Shown here: in pieces, positions 16,606 through 21,933 of the stretch | Layout of the letters: each line of letters opens with the position of its first letter | Position numbering within the stretch: the stretch's first letter is position 1 | Origin: a virus | Virus record (IMG/VR): IMGVR_UViG_3300032284_002533 | Coordinates: 1-22,727 of that record | Direction: 5' to 3' (one strand) | DNA length: 22,727 nucleotides | Position numbers and translations under genes: made by a program | The notes under the pieces: model-generated | What the model was told of the DNA's origin: nothing | The model's input: the letters and a program-made list of their open reading frames with translations, nothing else | Database searches by the model: none

Positions 16606-17001
16606 ATGGCCATTACATCCAGTGTTTTAACCAGTCGCCGCAAGACGCATACCATTAGTTTGATTGCCAGTGCAGCTGGCGATAGTATTACCATACCTTT
16701 AACCAGTACTTTAATTAGCGATCAGACCAGCAGCTCTAGCATCAGCCTGGCAGTTAATATTTCTGCTTTCTATGCCAATGTTGGCTCAGGTAGCGTAACA
16801 GTTGCTCGCAGTGGTAACACCATAATTTTTGCCTCTGGCTCAGCAACCTATCCAACTGCAGCTGAAAAATTGCCGGCATTTGCACAAAACAATACAACTG
16901 CTATCTCAGTTACTTTTACTACACCAGGACAGGTGGTCCTAGAACTACACAAGGTTGCAGGTACTGTTGATCCTAATTATAACGTAGGAGACTACCATTA
17001 A
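16606..17001 (+). CDS. Beta-rich protein between core genes and protease, unknown
   Basis: 131 residues, starting two bases after the previous stop and ending in TAATG shared with the gp21 start. Composition is Ser/Thr/Ala/Val-rich with no charged scaffold-like stretches and no membrane segment: strands such as HTISLIASAAGDSITIPLTS, SISLAVNISAFYANV, SVTVARSGNTIIFAS and AISVTFTTPGQVVLELHKV suggest an Ig-like or jelly-roll beta sandwich. Nothing comparable occupies this position in T4. A head-decoration or capsid-stabilising protein is one possibility; an alternative is an accessory neck/tail protein. Only its reality as a gene and its operon position are well supported. Confidence 0.6.
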   Translation: MAITSSVLTSRRKTHTISLIASAAGDSITIPLTSTLISDQTSSSSISLAVNISAFYANVGSGSVTVARSGNTIIFASGSATYPTAAEKLPAFAQNNTTAISVTFTTPGQVVLELHKVAGTVDPNYNVGDYH

Positions 17002-17660
17002 TGAAACTCATTACTGAACACGTAGAAGAAATTCAATACATCAAAGAAGCCAAGGAAGACGGCGGTAAAGCCTACTTTATCGAGGGTCCTTTTCTTCAAA
17101 CCGAAATTGCTAATCGTAACGGCCGTGTATATCGCAAAAACATCATGGAAAAAGAAGTACAACGTTACATCAAAGAATATGTAAACACTAAACGAGCTTT
17201 TGGTGAACTAGGCCATCCCGATGGTCCAAGCATCAATCTTGATCGTGTTAGTCATATGATTACCAGCCTCAAGGCAGAGGGTAATAATTACATCGGTCGT
17301 GCCAAGATCATGACTGAAACGCCCATGGGTCGCATTGTTAAAAATCTTATCGATGAAGGTGCTCAGCTGGGTGTAAGTTCTCGTGGAATGGGTAGCTTGA
17401 AATTGAATAAAGAAGGTGTTAATGAAGTTCAGGACGATTTTTATCTGGCTACAGCTGCAGACATTGTAGCTGATCCAAGTGCTCCAGACGCGTTTGTTCG
17501 CGGTATCATGGAAGGCAAAGAATGGATGATGGTAGAAGGTCGCTTTGTTGAACGTCACTACGACTTTGTTCGTGGTCAGATTCAAAACGCCAGAAGCAGA
17601 GATCTTGACGCTGTAAAGATACAGGTATTTGAAGATTTTATCAGACAAATATCAAAATAG
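17001..17660 (+). CDS. gp21: Prohead maturation protease gp21
   Basis: 219 residues (T4 gp21 212). A serine protease that degrades the scaffold and trims capsid proteins during head maturation. Catalytic features: FGELGHPDGPSINLDRV with His72 and GAQLGVSSRGMGSLK with Ser126/Ser127, the pattern expected of the herpesvirus-assemblin-like phage protease family; N-terminal YFIEGPFLQTEIANRNGRVY is also typical. The start codon overlaps the previous stop by one base. Cleavage in T4 follows (I/L)-x-E, and such motifs appear in the N-termini of gp22 and gp23 here. It lies next to its substrates gp22 and gp23, separated from them by a late promoter. Confidence 0.93.
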   Translation: MKLITEHVEEIQYIKEAKEDGGKAYFIEGPFLQTEIANRNGRVYRKNIMEKEVQRYIKEYVNTKRAFGELGHPDGPSINLDRVSHMITSLKAEGNNYIGRAKIMTETPMGRIVKNLIDEGAQLGVSSRGMGSLKLNKEGVNEVQDDFYLATAADIVADPSAPDAFVRGIMEGKEWMMVEGRFVERHYDFVRGQIQNARSRDLDAVKIQVFEDFIRQISK

Positions 17661-17667
17661 CATTTAA

Positions 17668-17675
17668 TATAAATA
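17668..17675 (+). promoter_or_regulatory. Late promoter TATAAATA for scaffold-capsid operon
   Basis: Exact T4 late element in the 43-base gap between gp21 and gp22, 28 bases before the gp22 ATG, giving a predicted leader of about 20 bases that carries AGGAG (17691-17695). It is embedded in a TAATAT-AA-ATATTA inverted repeat (17665-17678). As an intergenic site with good geometry it is one of the two best supported late promoters. It should supply most gp22 and gp23 mRNA; no further promoter was seen before gp23. Confidence 0.85.
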
Positions 17676-17703
17676 TTAGAAACCCGTTTTAGGAGACCTT
17701 AAA

Positions 17704-19002
17704 ATGTCATTAGAAACAAAAATTCGCCAATTGCTTGAAAGCAAAAAAGCAGGTGCGAAATCAATTAACGAAGCTACCGAAGCTGGTATGAATGCTCCGC
17801 ATGAGCCACAACACCATCAAGGCAGCAGCAAAAAAGCTGAGTATGATACCATGAATCCAAGCATGGGCATGGCTCGTCGTAATCTTGACAAATATCAAGA
17901 AGATGAAAAAGAAGACGACACACTTAAAAAAGGACCAGCTGAAGCTCAGGCTAAACAAGGCGATTCAGAAGTTGCTAATTACAAGGATGTCGATCCTTTC
18001 AACACTGAAGTTGATTTAAATTCAGATGGTTCTATCAAGAAAGGCATTGGCGAGCCACAACATCACCAAGGTGATAGCCGTCATGCTAAGTATTCAGAAA
18101 TGGATCCATTCCAACCTCATGCAATGAGTTCTGATAATCCAGAAGCATTTGTAAGAGAAGCCAAAGAAGGTGAAGATTTATCTGCTGAAAACGGTGAAGA
18201 CGAAAAATCAGAAAAATCTGAGAAGAAAGCTAAAAAAGATAAAGAAGTTAAAGAATCATTACGCAAAGACATTGAAAATTTATTTGCTGCTGATACATCT
18301 TTATCAGAAGAATTTAAAACACAAGCAGGCAGCATTTTTGAAGCTGCAGTTATTGCTCGTGTAAATCACGAAGTTGAAACTATTGCTGAAGAATTAGCAG
18401 AGCAAAATGTACGTGATTTTGAAGAACTCAAAGAAGGTCTTGTAGAGAAGATTGATTCATATCTAAATTATGTTACAGAACAATGGATGAAAGACAATGA
18501 ACTCGAAGTGGAATTAGGTCTACGCACAGAAGTTGCTGAAGACTTTATGCTTGGTTTAAAGAATCTTTTCCAAGAGCATTACTTTGAAGTACCAAACGAC
18601 AAGGTTGACGTATTAGAAGATATGGGAGCCAAAGTCGATGAAGTTACAGCTCGTCTTGATGAAACTATTCAAGTTAACGTTGCTCTCAAAGAAGAGTTAG
18701 ACGGTATTAAACGCGAAAGAATCATTGAACAAGCATGCAAAGACCTTACAGCAACAGACGCTGAAAAAATGTCCAAGCTGTTAGAAGGTGTAGAGTTTGA
18801 CAACGAAAAACTTTTTGAAGAAAAAGTATTACTTGTTAAAGAAAATTACTTCCCTGGCAACACTCCTAATAGTCCAGAAAAATTATTAGAAGAAGATGTA
18901 CAGGTAGCTGGTGCAGCTGATAAAAAGGCTACAGTTCCAGCACATATGAAACCATATGTAGAAGCACTTTCAAGAACAGCAAGAGTTAAACATTTTAATT
19001 AA
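17704..19002 (+). CDS. gp22: Scaffolding (prohead core) protein gp22, enlarged
   Basis: 432 residues, much longer than T4 gp22 (269). It forms the transient internal core around which gp23 polymerises and is later degraded by gp21. The family part starts near residue 190 (ENLFAADTSLSEEFKTQAGS, then IFEAAVIARVNHEVETIAEE) and is largely helical and acidic, ending in a basic C-terminus (LSRTARVKHFN). The first ~185 residues are an additional hydrophilic segment with a three-copy repeat and a highly charged linker (EDEKSEKSEKKAKKDKE, about 165-185). A gp21-type site LLE occurs at residue 12. A strong ribosome-binding site and TATAAATA precede it. Its codon use is AT-ending and differs from the neck genes. 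Confidence 0.88.
   Translation: MSLETKIRQLLESKKAGAKSINEATEAGMNAPHEPQHHQGSSKKAEYDTMNPSMGMARRNLDKYQEDEKEDDTLKKGPAEAQAKQGDSEVANYKDVDPFNTEVDLNSDGSIKKGIGEPQHHQGDSRHAKYSEMDPFQPHAMSSDNPEAFVREAKEGEDLSAENGEDEKSEKSEKKAKKDKEVKESLRKDIENLFAADTSLSEEFKTQAGSIFEAAVIARVNHEVETIAEELAEQNVRDFEELKEGLVEKIDSYLNYVTEQWMKDNELEVELGLRTEVAEDFMLGLKNLFQEHYFEVPNDKVDVLEDMGAKVDEVTARLDETIQVNVALKEELDGIKRERIIEQACKDLTATDAEKMSKLLEGVEFDNEKLFEEKVLLVKENYFPGNTPNSPEKLLEEDVQVAGAADKKATVPAHMKPYVEALSRTARVKHFN
17803..17859 (+). repeat. Scaffold repeat copy 1
   Basis: Encodes EPQHHQGSSKKAEYDTMNP (gp22 residues 34-52), first of three copies of a pattern Q-x-x-QG-(D/S)S-x-x-A-x-Y-x-x-(M/V)-(D/N)P. Copy 3 is nearly identical in its first six residues. 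Confidence 0.85.
17941..17997 (+). repeat. Scaffold repeat copy 2
   Basis: Encodes EAQAKQGDSEVANYKDVDP (gp22 residues 80-98). It is the most diverged copy, keeping QGDS, A-x-Y and DP; the following residue is F, as in copy 3. Confidence 0.8.
18052..18108 (+). repeat. Scaffold repeat copy 3
   Basis: Encodes EPQHHQGDSRHAKYSEMDP (gp22 residues 117-135), preceded by KKGIG much as copy 2 is preceded by KKGP, so the repeat unit probably includes these upstream residues. Confidence 0.85.
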
Positions 19003-19033
19003 TTTTAGTAACAAATCCTTCAGGAGAACTTAA

Positions 19034-20341
19034 ATGTCACAAATGTTACAAGAAAAATGGGATGCAGTGGTATCACACCCTGAGCTCCCAGAAATCAAAG
19101 ACAGTTACAAAAAATATGTAACGTCAGTTCTGTTAGAGAACCAAGAAAAAGCTCTAATGGAAGAAAAACAAGCACTTTGGGAAACAGTTCCAGCTAACTC
19201 AATGGGTGGCGGTTTCTCAGGTCAAGTTAACGGTACAAACGCTAATGCTAACTTAGCTGGTTATGATCCAATCTTAATCAGTCTGGTTCGCCGTGCAATG
19301 CCTAACTTAATGGCATACGACGTTTGCGGTGTGCAACCAATGACTGGCCCAACAGGTTTGATTTTCGCAATGAAATCAAAATACTCAACACAAGGTGGTA
19401 CAGAAGCTTTATTCAATGAAGCAGACACAGCATTTGGTGGTAGTTCAATTACTGCTCAAGCTGGTACTAACCCTGCGCTATTCCCACCAACAAGTGGCTA
19501 TTACACAACATCATATGCAACTGGTGTAGGTATTGCTACTGGTGACGCTGAAAAATTAGGCGACACATATGCATTTGGTGAAATGGCATTCAGCATCGAA
19601 AAAACATCTGTAACTGCTAAAACTCGTGGCTTGAAAGCTCAATACACAGTTGAATTAGCACAAGACTTAAAAGCAGTTCATGGTCTTGACGCAGAAGGCG
19701 AATTAGCTAATATCTTATCACAAGAAATTTTATTCGAAATTAACCGTGAAGTTATTAGAACTATTTACGTAGCTGCACAACCAGGTGCTTCAACAGGTGC
19801 TACAACAACATTTGGTACTTTTGACTTAGACACAGACTCAAACGGTCGTTGGTCAGTTGAAAGATTCAAAGGTTTGCTGTTCCAAATCGAACGTGATGCA
19901 AACAACATTGCACAAACAACACGTAGAGGTAAAGGTAATGTTCTTATCGTTTCTTCTGATGTTGCTTCTGCTCTGTCAATGGCTGGTATCTTAGATTACA
20001 CTCCAGCTTTAAGCACATCATTAAACGTAGATGACACAGGCAATACATTTGCTGGTGTATTAAACGGTAAGATCAAAGTTTATGTTGATCCATATTCAGC
20101 TAACTTGAACGTAGCTAACCAATTCTATGTAGTTGGTTACAAAGGTACAAGTCCATATGACGCTGGTATGTTCTATTGCCCATACGTTCCATTACAAATG
20201 GTTCGTGCAGTAGATCCTGCAACATTCCAACCTAAGATCGGCTTCAAGACACGTTATGGTTTAGTTACTAACCCATTTACTAGCTTGACACAAGGTCAAA
20301 ATACATACTACAGACGCGTTAACGTTGTTAACTTAATGTAA
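19034..20341 (+). CDS. gp23: Major capsid protein gp23
   Basis: 435 residues (T4 gp23 521; the shorter length is common in marine relatives). It builds the icosahedral head shell with an HK97-type fold. Signatures: YDPILISLVRRAMPNLMAYD then VCGVQPMTGPTGLIFAMKSK (about 76-118), KTRGLKAQYTVELAQDLKAV, GRWSVERFKGLLFQIERDA, and the C-terminal GTSPYDAGMFYCPYVPLQMV with FQPKIGFKTRYGLVTNPF. The N-terminal ~50 residues are a scaffold-like helical extension with LxE motifs (for example LWE at 48-50) that suit gp21 cleavage. None of its 18 isoleucine codons is ATA, unlike uvsW or the portal, as expected for very high expression. A ribosome-binding site AGGAG precedes it and an intrinsic terminator follows. 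Confidence 0.97.
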   Translation: MSQMLQEKWDAVVSHPELPEIKDSYKKYVTSVLLENQEKALMEEKQALWETVPANSMGGGFSGQVNGTNANANLAGYDPILISLVRRAMPNLMAYDVCGVQPMTGPTGLIFAMKSKYSTQGGTEALFNEADTAFGGSSITAQAGTNPALFPPTSGYYTTSYATGVGIATGDAEKLGDTYAFGEMAFSIEKTSVTAKTRGLKAQYTVELAQDLKAVHGLDAEGELANILSQEILFEINREVIRTIYVAAQPGASTGATTTFGTFDLDTDSNGRWSVERFKGLLFQIERDANNIAQTTRRGKGNVLIVSSDVASALSMAGILDYTPALSTSLNVDDTGNTFAGVLNGKIKVYVDPYSANLNVANQFYVVGYKGTSPYDAGMFYCPYVPLQMVRAVDPATFQPKIGFKTRYGLVTNPFTSLTQGQNTYYRRVNVVNLM

Positions 20342-20370
20342 TTGTATTAGGTTAGAGCTTAAAAAAGGAT

Positions 20371-20397
20371 AGGGAGATTTAGGTCTCCCTTTTCTTT
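20371..20397 (+). terminator. Intrinsic terminator after gp23
   Basis: AGGGAGA (20371-20377) pairs perfectly with TCTCCCT (20384-20390) across a 6-base loop and is followed by TTTCTTT. An A-run precedes it. It closes the gp22-gp23 transcription unit 30 bases after the gp23 stop and would separate abundant capsid mRNA from the next gene. Confidence 0.85.
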
Positions 20398-20401
20398 ACT
20401 T

Positions 20402-20409
20402 GATAAATA
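20402..20409 (+). promoter_or_regulatory. Probable late promoter variant GATAAATA
   Basis: GATAAATA, one base from the T4 late consensus, immediately after the gp23 terminator and 31 bases before the ATG at 20441. Initiation 6-8 bases downstream would begin beyond an in-frame ATG at 20411, making 20441 the real start. Its intergenic place after a terminator makes a promoter here plausible. Confidence 0.65.
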
Positions 20410-20440
20410 CATGGTAAGCCAAATAACCAAGGAGAACATC

Positions 20441-20761
20441 ATGGCAGATTTAGATACATCAATAACTGCAACTGCGACTACACCCCCAGTTGTTGAAACA
20501 CCAGCACCAACAGTACATGCAGCATTGGCCAATCAATCTGATTCCGTATTAGACTATATCAATACCGAATTAGCCAAGCACAAAGAACTACTGACCATAG
20601 TAGATGCTTTAAAGAGCAATGTAGATACCGTACATGCAGAATTAAATGAAGCTGGTAAAAAGATTTTACAGCAACAAAAATTACCTATACACCATAAAGC
20701 CATAGTAGCTGTGTGTGGAGCCATAGTAATTGCTTTGATTGCTAGTAGTTTCTTTATCTAG
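20441..20761 (+). CDS. Small C-terminally anchored membrane protein, unknown
   Basis: 106 residues. The start at 20441 is chosen over an in-frame ATG at 20411 because AAGGAG (20429-20434) lies six bases before 20441 and the earlier ATG abuts the promoter. Residues 1-30 are Thr/Pro/Ala-rich and probably disordered; 34-80 form a helical, coiled-coil-like stretch (DSVLDYINTELAKHKELLTI, HAELNEAGKKILQQQK); 87-106 are a single hydrophobic segment (AIVAVCGAIVIALIASSFFI) at the extreme C-terminus. This is a tail-anchored topology with the bulk in the cytoplasm. It has its own probable promoter behind the gp23 terminator and may share mRNA with the gp3-like gene. Roles such as a membrane anchor for head assembly, lysis timing or superinfection exclusion are possible but unsupported; I recognise no family. 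Confidence 0.7.
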   Translation: MADLDTSITATATTPPVVETPAPTVHAALANQSDSVLDYINTELAKHKELLTIVDALKSNVDTVHAELNEAGKKILQQQKLPIHHKAIVAVCGAIVIALIASSFFI

Positions 20762-20776
20762 AATACATAACCCCCA

Positions 20777-20799
20777 ACACGCCCATATTAAGGGAGTGT
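20777..20799 (+). other. Imperfect hairpin between membrane-protein gene and gp3-like gene
   Basis: ACAC-G-CCC (20777-20784) can pair with GGG-A-GTGT (20792-20799) across the loop ATATTAA, giving seven pairs with one mismatch. No T-run follows, so it is not a convincing terminator. It occupies most of the 61-base gap; no promoter element is seen there. Confidence 0.3.
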
Positions 20800-20822
20800 C
20801 AATAGAAAGTCAATAGGAAATC

Positions 20823-21449
20823 ATGACATTTGTTCCAAGTTTAACAACTAGTCTTTATACAGACCCTACCAGTGGTAATGTCAGTAGTGTGCTGGCTGCA
20901 ACGCCCAGTATTAACTATCTAAGACCCAATAGTTTTAGGTTTCAGATTGCTAAATTGCCCAATGTGACATATACTTGTCAAAGTGCCAATTTACCCACCA
21001 TGCAACTGGGTGTAGCCAATCAGGAAACACCATTTGTTGATATACCGCATCCAGGTGATAAAGTAGTATTTGGAGAGTTTACCATACGTTTTCTGATCAA
21101 CGAAGACATGAGCAACTACAAGGAACTCTATGACTGGATTGACAGCATTGGTGTATCACGATCTGGTGCAGACTATAATAAACTGACCAGCCGAGCTCAG
21201 GTCTGGGATGCTATACTAAAAGCTGACCAGTATAACTATAACAGTGTATTTTCTGATGCTGCACTGCTAGTAGTAGACAGCAACAATAATCCCATAGTCA
21301 GATTAAACTTCCAGGATCTGTTTCCCATAAGCATCGAAGGACTGGATTTTGATATCACAACAGCTGGCATGGAATACTTTGTGGGTGTGGCTACATTTAG
21401 ATACAAGGTATTTACCATAGAAAAATTAAACGTCCCATTGACACAATAA
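20823..21449 (+). CDS. gp3: Tail completion / sheath stabiliser gp3-like protein
   Basis: 208 residues (T4 gp3 176). In T4, gp3 forms the ring that terminates the tail tube before gp15 binds. The protein has the tube-fold pattern also seen in gp19: SINYLRPNSFRFQIAKLPNV, TCQSANLPTMQLGVANQETP, FVDIPHPGDKVVFGEFTIRF, a helix NYKELYDWIDSIGV, and paired strands VVDSNNNPIVRLNFQDLFPI and TAGMEYFVGVATFRYKV. Placement between gp23 and uvsY fits the order I recall for gp3 in cyanophage-type T4-like genomes. Alternative: another tube-fold baseplate protein such as gp54. An AGGA ribosome-binding site precedes the ATG. The last codons contain the -35 box of the next gene's promoter. Confidence 0.65.
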   Translation: MTFVPSLTTSLYTDPTSGNVSSVLAATPSINYLRPNSFRFQIAKLPNVTYTCQSANLPTMQLGVANQETPFVDIPHPGDKVVFGEFTIRFLINEDMSNYKELYDWIDSIGVSRSGADYNKLTSRAQVWDAILKADQYNYNSVFSDAALLVVDSNNNPIVRLNFQDLFPISIEGLDFDITTAGMEYFVGVATFRYKVFTIEKLNVPLTQ

Positions 21450-21466
21450 TACTATTACTATATAAT
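21438..21466 (+). promoter_or_regulatory. Consensus sigma70 (early) promoter for uvsY-uvsW
   Basis: TTGACA (21438-21443), a 17-base spacer and TATAAT (21461-21466): a perfect match to the bacterial housekeeping promoter. The -35 lies within the final codons of the gp3-like gene and the -10 just after its stop. Predicted initiation near 21473 gives a ~20-base leader with AGAGGA (21481-21486) before the uvsY ATG. It would be read by unmodified host RNA polymerase early in infection. Confidence 0.9.
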
Positions 21467-21492
21467 GACTCTATCTGAATAGAGGACTGAAT

Positions 21493-21933
21493 ATGAAATT
21501 AAATGAAATACAAGAAATGTGGATCAAAGATTCTGCCATAGACGAAACCGATCTGGGCCGTGCTAGCGCAGGAACACCAAAACTTCACGCCAAATATCTG
21601 CAGCTTCTCACCAATCAAAGACTCAATACGCGCAAGGCCGAAAGCGATTATCTGCGCATGCGTCGCACCAAATGGCGCTACTATCGTGGCGAAATGACTC
21701 AGGCCGAACTGGATGAACTAAACTGGAATCAATGGCAGGGTGTTAAACCCTTGAAGAATGAATTGGATGAATTCCTCAACACCGATAGTGATCTAATTCA
21801 GTTACAGGATCGATTGGAATATCACAGAGCAGTATTTTCATTGCTCGAAGGCATCTTAAAATCAATTCATAGTCGCACCTGGGACATCAAAAATAGCATT
21901 GAATGGACCAAATTTACCAACGGAATGATTTAA
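21493..21933 (+). CDS. uvsY: Recombination mediator UvsY
   Basis: 146 residues (T4 UvsY 137). UvsY loads the RecA-like UvsX recombinase onto single-stranded DNA covered by gp32 in recombination-dependent replication and repair. It is helical throughout with the family pattern: N-terminal KLNEIQEMWIKDSAIDETDL, LHAKYLQLLTNQRLNTRKAE, a basic RMRRTKWRYYRGEMTQAEL, acidic DEFLNTDSDLIQLQDRLEYH and C-terminal LLEGILKSIHSRTWDIKNSI then EWTKFTNGMI. It is the first gene of the early unit, with a consensus promoter and AGAGGA upstream; uvsW follows with no gap. UvsX is not in the window. Identification rests on length, helical pattern, the C-terminal SIHSRTWDIKN motif and the uvsW neighbour. Confidence 0.85.
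   Translation: MKLNEIQEMWIKDSAIDETDLGRASAGTPKLHAKYLQLLTNQRLNTRKAESDYLRMRRTKWRYYRGEMTQAELDELNWNQWQGVKPLKNELDEFLNTDSDLIQLQDRLEYHRAVFSLLEGILKSIHSRTWDIKNSIEWTKFTNGMI

Noticed and set aside
17208-17648. Reverse-strand open frame of 146 codons opposite gp21
   Set aside because: It lies wholly opposite the catalytic part of gp21; composition is that of a shadow frame and no promoter is seen.
20411-20440. Earlier ATG at 20411 for the membrane protein
   Set aside because: It abuts the GATAAATA element and has no ribosome-binding site, while 20441 has AAGGAG at good spacing.
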